Assembly (NCBI GenBank): GCA_964370235.1
Contig: CAYJIL010000037.1
Location: 1-22,545, forward strand
From: CAYJIL01 sp964370235
Lineage (GTDB): Bacteria > Bacteroidota > Bacteroidia > Bacteroidales > Rikenellaceae
Reading direction: 5' to 3'
DNA length: 22,545 nt
The notes beneath the pieces are model-generated. The model had not been told where the DNA came from. It did no database searches and worked only from the letters and a program-made list of their open reading frames with translations. A program made the position numbers and the translations under genes. Below are positions 8,086-15,675 of the stretch, piece by piece. Each line of letters begins with the position of its first letter. Within the stretch, counting starts at the first letter, position 1.

Positions 8086-8847
8086 ATGATAGATGCTAAA
8101 AATATCACCAAAGAGTTTAATGGTGTAAAGGTTTTAGATAATGTTAGTGCAACGTTTGAGACCGGCAAGACAAACCTAATCATTGGGCAGAGTGGATCGG
8201 GAAAAACCGTGCTACTCAAGACTCTAGTTGGCTTGCACGAGGCCGACCAAGGGGACATTATGTACGATGATATTTGCTACAACAAGCTAACTTTCAAAGA
8301 AAAAAAGAAGGTGCGTGAAAAGGTGGGTATGATCTTTCAAGGGGGTGCGTTATATGACTCACTTACAGTGTTTCAAAACGTTATGTTTCCGCTAGATTTG
8401 TTTACAAACCTAAGCCACGAAGAAAAAAGCGAAATAGCACACAGCTGCCTAAAGCGTGTCGAGCTAGTGAATAGCGACAGCCGCTACCCGTCTGAAATTA
8501 GCGGTGGTATGGTTAAGCGTGTAGCAATTGCTCGTGCTATTGTAATGAATCCAAAATATCTTTTTTGTGACGAGCCAAACTCGGGGCTAGACCCCAAGAC
8601 ATCGATTGTTATCGACAACCTAATTAGCGACATCACAAAAGAGTACAACATAACTACCGTTATCAACACACACGACATGAACTCTGTTATGGAGATTGGC
8701 GATACGGTAAACTTCATACACAAAGGAAACAGAAGATGGTCGGGCAGCAAAGATGACATTATGCACAGCGACGACGAGATTCTTAACGACTTTGTATTTG
8801 CCTCTGAACTTGCAAAGAGAGCTAAGGCAAATATGCAAAAACTTTAG
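8086..8847 (+). CDS. mlaF: MlaF-family ABC transporter ATP-binding protein
   Basis: This cytosolic ATPase pairs with the MlaE permease to power lipid transport. The 253 residues include Walker A GQSGSGKT (34-41), the Q-loop glutamine at 85 in MIFQGGALYDSLTVFQNV, the signature SGGMVKRVAIAR (139-150), Walker B YLFCDEPNSGLDP (158-170) and the H-loop His196. The GGALYDSLTV stretch and the SGGM form of the signature are typical of the Mla/retinoid-type ATPase subfamily rather than of general importers. The start lies 2 bp after the permease stop, which indicates translational coupling. aroC follows after 5 bp, so this ATPase and chorismate synthase almost certainly share a transcript. Confidence 0.94.
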   Translation: MIDAKNITKEFNGVKVLDNVSATFETGKTNLIIGQSGSGKTVLLKTLVGLHEADQGDIMYDDICYNKLTFKEKKKVREKVGMIFQGGALYDSLTVFQNVMFPLDLFTNLSHEEKSEIAHSCLKRVELVNSDSRYPSEISGGMVKRVAIARAIVMNPKYLFCDEPNSGLDPKTSIVIDNLISDITKEYNITTVINTHDMNSVMEIGDTVNFIHKGNRRWSGSKDDIMHSDDEILNDFVFASELAKRAKANMQKL

Positions 8848-8852
8848 AGAGA

Positions 8853-9857
8853 ATGAATAGTTTTGGTACTATATATAGGACAATGATCTTTGGCGAGTCA
8901 CACGGCGAGAGTGTGGGTGTGCTTATAGATGGTATTCCAGCAGGTATAGAGCTAGATATGGATATGGTGCTAGGCGATTTAGATCGTCGACGTAGCGGTT
9001 CACGAGGCACTACTCCACGCAAAGAGAGCGACACTCCAACATTTGGAAGTGGTGTTTTTGAGGGCAAAACCACAGCTGCACCAATGGTCGTTACGTTCGA
9101 GAACTCGAACACCCGAAGTGGTGATTATCGCAATTTGGTTAGCCATCCACGCCCGGGGCATAGCGACTTGGTAGCCAAGCAAAAATATTTTGGCTTTAAC
9201 GACTACCGTGGTGGTGGGCACTTTTCGGGCAGGGTAACACTTGGCATGGTTGTGTCGGGTTCGATTGCAAAGATGATTTTGGGCAGTAGTGTCAAAATAT
9301 CTTCGAAAATTGTATCGCTAGCAGGCGAGAGCAACGAGGAGGCTTTTGCAGGGCTTATCGAAAATGCCATGAAACGTGGCGACTCTATTGGCGGAGTAAT
9401 TGAGTGTCGAGTGAGTGGCGTAGAACCATCGCTAGGTTCACCATTTTTTAACTCTGTCGAGAGCCTTATTTCGCACGCTATTTTTGCAATACCAGGAGTG
9501 AGAGCCATTGAGTTTGGCGAGGGCTTCGATTCGGCAAAGCGTTTTGGTTCTGAGCACAACGACAACATTATTTCGGCACAAGGGGCAACCCAGACCAACC
9601 ATGCGGGGGGTATTAACGGTGGAATCACAAACGGTAACGATATTGTTTTTAGGGTTGCAATCAAGCCAACATCTAGCATATCGGTTCCACAAGATAGCTA
9701 CAATTTCGACAACCAAAAGGTCGAAGAGTTAATAATCAAAGGGCGCCACGATGCCTGTATAGCATTGCGAGCAGGGGTTGTAATTGAGGCTGCGGCGGCT
9801 ATGGTGCTAGCAGATTTAGCACTAGTTAGAGCATCGGAGCAAACTTTGTCGAAATAA
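8853..9857 (+). CDS. aroC: Chorismate synthase, short form
   Basis: This enzyme converts EPSP to chorismate using reduced FMN, the last common step of aromatic amino acid synthesis. Motifs in the 334 residues include FGESHG with His17, LDRRRSGS, RPGHSD with His103, DYRGGGHFSGR, TNHAGGINGGITNG, and near the C-terminus KGRHDACIALRAGVVIEA. The conserved histidines and the RHDxC element are intact. Two things are odd. The protein is some 20-25 residues shorter than typical (about 355-361), mainly between the GGGHFSGR region and GDSIGG. The GGGHFSGR form resembles clostridial chorismate synthases as I remember them, while Bacteroides and Escherichia coli have GGGRSSAR. It is the third gene of the mlaE operon, 5 bp after mlaF, and its pathway partner aroA lies across the divergent promoter. 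Confidence 0.95.
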   Translation: MNSFGTIYRTMIFGESHGESVGVLIDGIPAGIELDMDMVLGDLDRRRSGSRGTTPRKESDTPTFGSGVFEGKTTAAPMVVTFENSNTRSGDYRNLVSHPRPGHSDLVAKQKYFGFNDYRGGGHFSGRVTLGMVVSGSIAKMILGSSVKISSKIVSLAGESNEEAFAGLIENAMKRGDSIGGVIECRVSGVEPSLGSPFFNSVESLISHAIFAIPGVRAIEFGEGFDSAKRFGSEHNDNIISAQGATQTNHAGGINGGITNGNDIVFRVAIKPTSSISVPQDSYNFDNQKVEELIIKGRHDACIALRAGVVIEAAAAMVLADLALVRASEQTLSK

Positions 9858-9915
9858 ACAAAATATAGTTTTCTAAAAATACTCTCATATAGTAGTTCTG
9901 TTTATATATATTTGC

Positions 9916-9923
9916 TACCTTTG
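9916..9923 (+). promoter_or_regulatory. Promoter -7 element upstream of the DUF349 gene
   Basis: TACCTTTG at 9916-9923 is an exact TAnnTTTG element, identical to those before mlaE and the GH3-like gene. I see no clear TTTG at the expected -33 distance, where the sequence is AT-rich. A start near 9930 would leave a leader of about 92 nt before the ATG at 10022. No convincing terminator lies between the aroC stop and this element, so readthrough from aroC is possible. Confidence 0.5.
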
Positions 9924-9983
9924 TAGCCAGAGCACTCATGTAGAGTCTACTACGATATTTAGTCCCGTTGAATTTTGTCCGTT

Positions 9984-10000
9984 GCAATAGCGACTATTGC
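9984..10000 (+). promoter_or_regulatory. Small hairpin in the leader of the DUF349 gene
   Basis: GCAATAG (9984-9990) and CTATTGC (9994-10000) form a perfect 7 bp stem with a 3-base loop. GAGG follows at once, and the start codon lies 21 bases further on. Its position before the start suggests a possible effect on translation or mRNA stability, but it may be incidental. A shorter dyad, GTAGA-G-TCTAC, lies at 9940-9950 in the same leader. Confidence 0.4.
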
Positions 10001-10021
10001 GAGGATGTAAATCTTACTGTT

Positions 10022-11920
10022 ATGGAATCTAATGTAAAGAAAGAGCCTGTTCTTGAGGAACAATTCAACCCAGTGGTTGAAACTGCGAATGTAACTTCAA
10101 ACGAGAGTAGTAAAATGGCAGATCCATCGTCTGATGCCGATCACCATCATGAGATTAACCAGAGGCTAGAAGAGCTGGAGCACATCCACCAAGAGGGAGA
10201 GGATAGCACAGCTGACATTACGGCAGGTCTCAAAAGAGAGCAGCTAATTGCTCTACTGGGCGAGATACTAGAAAGCCGTCCTGTGCAAACGCTTCGCAAA
10301 GATGTTGAGGCTATCAAAGTAGCCTACTACAAGGAGCGCAGAACAGAGGTAGACACTGCACGTCGTCTATTTGGCGAAGCAGGTGGCGATGTCGAGGCAT
10401 TTGCACCAGAGGCCGATGCATTAGAGCCTAAACTAAAAGAGTTATTAGCGGCATACCGCAAAAAGAGGGACGAGCACCTTGAGCAAATCGAGCAACAAAA
10501 AGAAGAGAGCTTAAAAGTGCGTCTAGAGATTATCGAGGAGCTAAAAACACTTGTTAATAGCAACGAGACAGTCAATCACACTTTTGCAACGTTTAGACAA
10601 TTGCAAACACGATGGAAAGAGTCGGGAGCAATTCCAAAGGCACAAGCAAAAGATATTTGGGAGTCATACCACCTACACGTAGAGAACTTTTATAACTATG
10701 TCAAGATTAACAACGAGTTAAGAGACCTTGACCTAAAAAAGAACTACGAAACAAAAATCGCTCTATGCGAAGAGGCAGAGGCACTTATGCTAGAGGCATC
10801 GGTACTTACAGCGTTCCGCCGTTTACAAAAATTGCATGAGCAGTGGCGTGAGGTTGGCCCAGTAGCATTACAATACAAAGAGCAACTTTGGAGCAGATTC
10901 AAAGATGCATCGACACAAATAAACAAGAAACACCAAGAGTACTTTGACTCTATCAAAGACGAGCAAAAGCGCAACCTTGAGCTAAAAACACAGCTATGTG
11001 TCAAGGCCGAGGAGCTAGCAGATAGCGATTGCAAGTCATCTAAGGAGTGGACCAAGGTGAGCGATGAGCTAATCGAGGTACAAAAAGTATGGAAGAGCAT
11101 AGGCTTTGCACCCAAGAAGGACAACACAAAGATCTATGAGCGATTTAGAGCAGCTTGTGACAAGTTATTCGATAACAAGCGCAACTTCTTCCTTTCGATA
11201 AAGAGCGAAATGGATAGCGCACTAGAGGCAAAAACAGCACTATGTGTTGCTGCCGAGGCTTTGAGTGATAGCACCGAGTGGAAAAAGAGCAGTGCCGAAC
11301 TAATTCTACTACAAAAGCAGTGGAAAGAGGTGGGCGCAGTATCGAGAAAACACTCAGACATAGTATGGAAGCGCTTTAGAGCAGCTTGTGACAAATTCTT
11401 TGATCGCAAGGGTCAGTACTATGCAGGTCTTGACGGAGCATACGAAGAGAACCTAAAGCTAAAAGAGGCAATCTGCGAAAAGATAGAGAATCTTACGTTC
11501 GATTCGGTTGAGAGTGGTTTTAATGCCATGAAAGCACTCCAAAGAGAGTGGACCGAAGTTGGTTTTGTACCTATGAAGAGCAAAGATGCAATTATGGACA
11601 GATACCGCAAGGCTGTTGATAAGCAATTTGCAACACTACGAGGTGGAGATCGTGAGCGCAAGATGGAGCGATTCAAGAACCATGTTAGCTCAATCAAAGA
11701 TAGCGGCGACCGCAGAGTGCGTGCCGAGCGTGAGCGAATTATGGGTCAGATACGCCAAAAAGAGGCAGATATTACTCTACTAGAAAACAACATAGGATTC
11801 TTTGCACACAGCAAGGGTGCCGAGAAGATGATTGCAGATATTAAGGTTAAGACCGAGCGTGCACGTGCCGAGATTGTAACCCTAAAGCAAAAAATCGCTA
11901 TGTTAGACGAGGCAAACTAG
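10022..11920 (+). CDS. DUF349 repeat protein, five repeats, coiled-coil rich
   Basis: The function of this family is not established for Bacteroidota, so I give no specific role. I chose the ATG at 10022 (632 residues). The upstream extension begins at a TTG, shows no family similarity and falls in the probable leader. The first 60 residues or so are acidic and low in complexity; the rest is highly charged and mostly helical. Five copies of a motif of the form W-K/R/T-x-x-G, followed about ten residues later by an aromatic or Met and then R/H-rich sequence, begin at Trp198, Trp275, Trp357, Trp434 and Trp510. They are spaced 77, 82, 77 and 76 residues apart, matching the DUF349 length. The last 80 residues are a basic coiled coil. 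There is no signal peptide or membrane segment, so it is probably cytosolic. pyrG follows after 29 bp with no promoter visible, which suggests cotranscription. Confidence 0.85.
   Translation: MESNVKKEPVLEEQFNPVVETANVTSNESSKMADPSSDADHHHEINQRLEELEHIHQEGEDSTADITAGLKREQLIALLGEILESRPVQTLRKDVEAIKVAYYKERRTEVDTARRLFGEAGGDVEAFAPEADALEPKLKELLAAYRKKRDEHLEQIEQQKEESLKVRLEIIEELKTLVNSNETVNHTFATFRQLQTRWKESGAIPKAQAKDIWESYHLHVENFYNYVKINNELRDLDLKKNYETKIALCEEAEALMLEASVLTAFRRLQKLHEQWREVGPVALQYKEQLWSRFKDASTQINKKHQEYFDSIKDEQKRNLELKTQLCVKAEELADSDCKSSKEWTKVSDELIEVQKVWKSIGFAPKKDNTKIYERFRAACDKLFDNKRNFFLSIKSEMDSALEAKTALCVAAEALSDSTEWKKSSAELILLQKQWKEVGAVSRKHSDIVWKRFRAACDKFFDRKGQYYAGLDGAYEENLKLKEAICEKIENLTFDSVESGFNAMKALQREWTEVGFVPMKSKDAIMDRYRKAVDKQFATLRGGDRERKMERFKNHVSSIKDSGDRRVRAERERIMGQIRQKEADITLLENNIGFFAHSKGAEKMIADIKVKTERARAEIVTLKQKIAMLDEAN
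11144..11394 (+). repeat. Exact 20 bp direct repeat within adjacent DUF349 units
   Basis: The same 20 bases, beginning TTTAGAGCAG and ending CTTGTGACAA, occur at 11144-11163 and 11375-11394. They are 231 bp apart, exactly 77 codons, one repeat unit. Both encode FRAACDK in the same frame, in the third and fourth repeats. The flanking bases differ at many positions, so this is either a remnant of duplication or local conversion between repeats. Confidence 0.9.
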
Positions 11921-11949
11921 CAAAAGAGAGAAAATTAAAGATATATACA

Positions 11950-13578
11950 ATGGGAATTAGTAAAACAAAACAGACCAAGTATGTCTTTGTTACGGGTGGC
12001 GTAGCATCGTCACTGGGCAAAGGTATCATATCGGCATCGCTTGCCAAGCTACTTCAAGCGAGAGGATATAGAGTAACGATTCAGAAGCTCGATCCATACA
12101 TCAATGTCGATCCGGGAACTCTTAACCCCTATGAGCATGGCGAGTGCTATGTTACAGAGGATGGTGCAGAGACCGACCTAGACCTTGGTCACTATGAGCG
12201 TTTTTTGAACATACCTACATCGCAGGGCAATAACGTTACAACAGGTCGCATCTACCAAAATGTGATTAACATGGAGCGCCGTGGTGAGTTTTTGGGTAAA
12301 ACCGTTCAGATTATTCCTCACATTACAGACGAAATCAAGCGTTGTGTTCAGATTTTGGGTAGCCGTGACGAGTATGATGTTGTTATCACAGAGATTGGTG
12401 GTACGGTAGGTGATATTGAGTCGCTACCATACATCGAGGCTGTTCGCCAAATGCGCAACGACCTTGGCTACCAAAACTCTATGGTAATTCACCTAACGCT
12501 TGTACCATACATGAGCGCATCGGGCGAGCTTAAGACAAAGCCAACTCAGCACTCGGTAAAGATGCTACTAGAGAATGGTGTTCAGCCAGATCTTTTGGTA
12601 CTTCGTAGCGAGCACCCACTAGGAAGCGACCTACGCAGCAAAGTGGCTCTATTCTGTAACGTTGAGCGTGATGCTGTTATTGAGTCAATAGACGTGAGCA
12701 CAATTTATGAGGTGCCACTAAAGATGGCAGCACAAAACCTAGACGGTGTGGTTATGCGCAAGCTAAACCTAGAGTCAAAAGAGCTTAACCTAGACAAGTG
12801 GGTATCGTTTGTTGAGAGTGTCAAAAACCCAAAGAGCATTGTTGACATTGCTCTAGTTGGTAAGTACACCGAGCTACCAGATGCTTATAAGTCTATTTCA
12901 GAGGCATTTATTCACGCAGGTGCATATAATGGTGTAAAAGTAAAGCTACACTACATCAACTCAGAGAACGTATCGCCAGAGAGCGTTGCCGAGCTACTTT
13001 CGCCAATGGATGGTGTGCTAGTTGCACCGGGCTTTGGTCATCGTGGTATCGAGGGCAAAATCGAGGCTATCAAATATGTGAGAAAGAACAACATTCCATT
13101 CTTTGGAATTTGTTTGGGCATGCAGTGTTCGGTTATCGAGTTTAGCCGCAACGTGCTAGGCCTATCACAAGCAGCATCTGCCGAGGCAGGCGAAACACCA
13201 GATCCAGTTATCGACCTTATGGAAGAGCAAAAAGGTGTTACCGAAAAGGGCGGAACAATGCGCTTGGGTAGCTACCCTTGTCACCTAGAGGAGGGGTCGA
13301 AGGCTCACGAGGCTTATGGTATGGCAAACATTAACGAGCGCCACCGCCACCGCTATGAGTTTAACAACAACTACTACAACCGCATCGAGGAGGCAGGAAT
13401 GAAACCTACGGGTATCAACCCTAAAACAAACCTTGTAGAGGTAGTAGAGATACCAAGCCACCCATGGTTTGTTGGTGTGCAGTATCACCCAGAGTACAAG
13501 AGTACGGCAGAGAATCCTCACCCACTCTTTACTTCGTTTGTAAAAGCAGCGATTAAGCACCGAGACGATAGAGCTTAA
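11950..13578 (+). CDS. pyrG: CTP synthase (glutamine-hydrolysing)
   Basis: This enzyme makes CTP from UTP, ATP and glutamine in the cytosol. The 542 residues match the usual length. The synthetase domain opens with KYVFVTGGVASSLGKGI (P-loop-like) and continues through LDPYINVDPGTLNPYEHGE and VTEDGAETDLDLGHYERF, all hallmark sequences. EIGGTVGDIES and the substrate loop KTKPTQHSVK follow. The C-terminal class I glutamine amidotransferase domain has its nucleophile Cys388 in FGICLGMQ and the His513-Pro-Glu515 dyad in QYHPEY, so ammonia production should be intact. It sits 29 bp after the DUF349 gene. A long hairpin separates it from yidC. Confidence 0.98.
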   Translation: MGISKTKQTKYVFVTGGVASSLGKGIISASLAKLLQARGYRVTIQKLDPYINVDPGTLNPYEHGECYVTEDGAETDLDLGHYERFLNIPTSQGNNVTTGRIYQNVINMERRGEFLGKTVQIIPHITDEIKRCVQILGSRDEYDVVITEIGGTVGDIESLPYIEAVRQMRNDLGYQNSMVIHLTLVPYMSASGELKTKPTQHSVKMLLENGVQPDLLVLRSEHPLGSDLRSKVALFCNVERDAVIESIDVSTIYEVPLKMAAQNLDGVVMRKLNLESKELNLDKWVSFVESVKNPKSIVDIALVGKYTELPDAYKSISEAFIHAGAYNGVKVKLHYINSENVSPESVAELLSPMDGVLVAPGFGHRGIEGKIEAIKYVRKNNIPFFGICLGMQCSVIEFSRNVLGLSQAASAEAGETPDPVIDLMEEQKGVTEKGGTMRLGSYPCHLEEGSKAHEAYGMANINERHRHRYEFNNNYYNRIEEAGMKPTGINPKTNLVEVVEIPSHPWFVGVQYHPEYKSTAENPHPLFTSFVKAAIKHRDDRA

Positions 13579-13597
13579 TCACTCAGAATATATTGTA

Positions 13598-13628
13598 AAT
13601 GGCTGCCGCTATATTAGTGGCAGCCATT
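13598..13628 (+). other. Hairpin between pyrG and yidC, no U-tract
   Basis: AATGGCTGCCGCT (13598-13610) pairs with AGTGGCAGCCATT (13616-13628) around a 5-base loop, with one G-U pair. The stem is GC-rich and strong, but the sequence after it (AAATAGTTAATAAA) is not T-rich, so it is not a standard intrinsic terminator. It begins 20 bp after the pyrG stop and ends 25 bp before the yidC start. It could reduce readthrough, protect an mRNA 3' end or mark an RNA-processing site. No TAnnTTTG element is visible before yidC. Confidence 0.75.
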
Positions 13629-13653
13629 AAATAGTTAATAAATAAAGACTTAG

Positions 13654-15513
13654 ATGGACAAAAATCAGATTACGGGTCTGTTGCTGATAGGTGCTATTAT
13701 GTTTGGTTTTAGCTATTACAGCTCAAACCAAGCCGAAAAGGCAGCTCAAGAAAAAGCAATTGCAGACTCTATCTATCAAGCAAACAACCCTTCGGTAGAG
13801 CAAGATGTATTAGAGGATGTTGCTAAGGTAGAGCAGGTACACAAACAGCTTTCACAAATTGCAGGTAGTGGCGACTTGGCTTCGGCACTAGGCAAAAACG
13901 CAGAGAATTACACACTTGAGAACGAGAATGTTAAACTAACAATCTCGACAAGAGGTGCAACAATTTCGGCAGCACAACTAAAAAACTACACCAAGTATGA
14001 TGGTGGTGCACTAGAGCTAATGCAGCCCGAGAGTGCTCTATTCGACCTATTCTTGCCGGGTGGCGTGTCACTATCGACTTCGCAATTTACGTTTGCAGGT
14101 GGTGAACAAAAGAGTGTTTCGGTAAGTGGCGAAGATCGCCAAGCTCTAAAGTTTAAGCTAAATGTAGATTCTACTTCTTATGTAGAGTACATTTATAGCC
14201 TTGGTGGCGATGACTACATGGTAGATTTAGATATTCGCCTTGTGGGAATGGATGATTTTATTTCGCCAGCAACCAAGGAGCTATCTCTTAAATGGTCGAA
14301 TATTTCGCTACAAAACGAAAAGGGTTTTACCTATGAGAATCAATATACTACCACTGCATACTTGCTAGAGGGCGAAAGTTCGTCTGACGAGCTTACCATG
14401 TCTACCGAGGCAGAGAGCGAAACTATCGAAGAGCCTTTGAAATGGGTAGCATTCAAGCAGCAATTCTTCTCGACTATTATGATGGCACGTGAGGGTAGCT
14501 TCTCATCTGCTGACCTAGGATATGTAACAATGCCCGAGGGTAGTGGCCAAATCAAGCATTTCGATGCTAGCCTTGCGCTACCATATTCGGCAGCAACAGA
14601 CTCTTATGCTCTTTCGCTATATTTTGGTCCTAACAAATATAGCACACTAAAGAGCTATGACGAGAATTTCGAAGATCTAGTACCTCTTGGTTGGGGTGTT
14701 ATTGGTTGGGTTAACCGCTTTATCGTTATTCCAACATTTAACTTCCTTAGCCAATACACTACTAGCTATGGTCTTATCATTCTATTGCTAACGATTGTCA
14801 TTAAGCTAATCATTATTCCATTTACCTACAAGTCATACATCTCGATGGCAAAGATGCGTATTCTTAAGCCAGAGATTGACGAGATTAATGCCAAGTATCC
14901 CGACCAAAAAGATGCAATGGCTAAGCAACAAGAGGTTATGGCGCTATATAACAAAGCAGGAGCTAGCCCACTGGGTGGATGTCTTCCAATGTTGTTCCAG
15001 TTCCCTATCCTTATTGCGATGTTTAGCTTCTTCCCTAGCTCTATCGAGCTACGTGGTCAGTCGTTCCTTTGGGCTAAAGATCTTTCGTCGTATGATAGCA
15101 TCCTAGAGCTACCATTCAACATTCCATTCTATGGCGATCACATTAGCCTTTTTGCAATTTTGATGGGTATTTCGCTATTTGTTTCGTCAAAAATTAACTT
15201 TGCACAAACATCGGCAACGTCTAACCAGCAGATTCCGGGCATGACTTTCATGACTCTATATCTAATGCCTGTTATGCTTGTAGTATGGTTTAATAGCTAT
15301 GCTAGTGGTCTTTGTTACTACTACCTACTGTCAAACCTTATCACTATTGGCCAGTCATATGGTTTCCGCAAACTTGTAGACGATAAAAAGCTACACGAGC
15401 AGATGAAGGCTAACGCAAAGAAACCTCGCAAACAAAACGGTTTCCAAAAGCGTTACGAAGATATGATGAAGCAGATGCAAGAGCAGCAAAAGCAACAACA
15501 AGATAACAAGTAA
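13654..15513 (+). CDS. yidC: Membrane protein insertase YidC, long Gram-negative form
   Basis: This inner-membrane protein inserts and folds membrane proteins, alone or with SecYEG. The 619 residues have the Gram-negative layout. An N-terminal membrane helix starts at about residue 5 (ITGLLLIGAIMFGFSYY). A large periplasmic beta-rich domain follows to about residue 350. The conserved five-helix core then begins near GWGVIGWVNRFIVIP. Core signatures include PFTYKSYISMAKMRILKPEI, the cytosolic hairpin with ALYNKAGASPLGGCLPML, and FQFPILIAMFSFFPSSIELRG. The positively charged groove residue appears as lysine (VIKLIIIPF) where Escherichia coli has arginine. The C-terminus is a basic, glutamine-rich tail after KKPRKQNGFQKRY, suited to ribosome contact. 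The gene is probably cotranscribed with pyrG and ends 8 bp before a strong terminator. Confidence 0.97.
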   Translation: MDKNQITGLLLIGAIMFGFSYYSSNQAEKAAQEKAIADSIYQANNPSVEQDVLEDVAKVEQVHKQLSQIAGSGDLASALGKNAENYTLENENVKLTISTRGATISAAQLKNYTKYDGGALELMQPESALFDLFLPGGVSLSTSQFTFAGGEQKSVSVSGEDRQALKFKLNVDSTSYVEYIYSLGGDDYMVDLDIRLVGMDDFISPATKELSLKWSNISLQNEKGFTYENQYTTTAYLLEGESSSDELTMSTEAESETIEEPLKWVAFKQQFFSTIMMAREGSFSSADLGYVTMPEGSGQIKHFDASLALPYSAATDSYALSLYFGPNKYSTLKSYDENFEDLVPLGWGVIGWVNRFIVIPTFNFLSQYTTSYGLIILLLTIVIKLIIIPFTYKSYISMAKMRILKPEIDEINAKYPDQKDAMAKQQEVMALYNKAGASPLGGCLPMLFQFPILIAMFSFFPSSIELRGQSFLWAKDLSSYDSILELPFNIPFYGDHISLFAILMGISLFVSSKINFAQTSATSNQQIPGMTFMTLYLMPVMLVVWFNSYASGLCYYYLLSNLITIGQSYGFRKLVDDKKLHEQMKANAKKPRKQNGFQKRYEDMMKQMQEQQKQQQDNK

Positions 15514-15521
15514 CATATATT

Positions 15522-15556
15522 AAAAATAGGGCAGCCCAATGGGTTGCCCTATTTTT
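15522..15556 (+). terminator. Rho-independent terminator after yidC
   Basis: AAAAATAGGGCAGCCC (15522-15537) pairs with GGGTTGCCCTATTTTT (15541-15556) across a 3-base loop, with one G-U pair. The A-rich left arm and T-rich right arm make a classic intrinsic terminator that would also work on the opposite strand. It closes the DUF349-pyrG-yidC unit. Confidence 0.92.
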
Positions 15557-15617
15557 ATATGCCACGGCTAATGCTTTCATAATTGGCTATATTAATATTA
15601 TTTCGGCAGCGGTTTTC

Positions 15618-15647
15618 ATTGGACTCTAATAAATTTTTTTATATTTG
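15618..15647 (+). promoter_or_regulatory. Promoter of the tricorn-like protease gene
   Basis: ATTG (15618-15621) and TATATTTG (15640-15647) match the -33 and -7 elements of Bacteroidota promoters with an 18-base spacer, slightly short of the usual 19-21. A start near 15654 gives a leader of about 22 nt. The position right after the yidC terminator supports it. Confidence 0.6.
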
Positions 15648-15675
15648 TAGAATACTTACTACAACCAAATTGTGT

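Noticed and set aside
9203..9716. Leftward open frames of 92 and 158 codons inside aroC
   Set aside because: They are antisense shadows of a strongly conserved gene with no start context or family match.
9968..10021. Extended N-terminus of the DUF349 protein from an upstream TTG
   Set aside because: The extra 18 residues (including two Cys) look unlike the family, overlap the leader hairpin, and a good ATG follows at 10022.
15583..15675. Longer tricorn-like protein start at 15583
   Set aside because: The upstream codons cover the promoter and leader and would bury the signal peptide; the ATG at 15676 starts a standard signal sequence.
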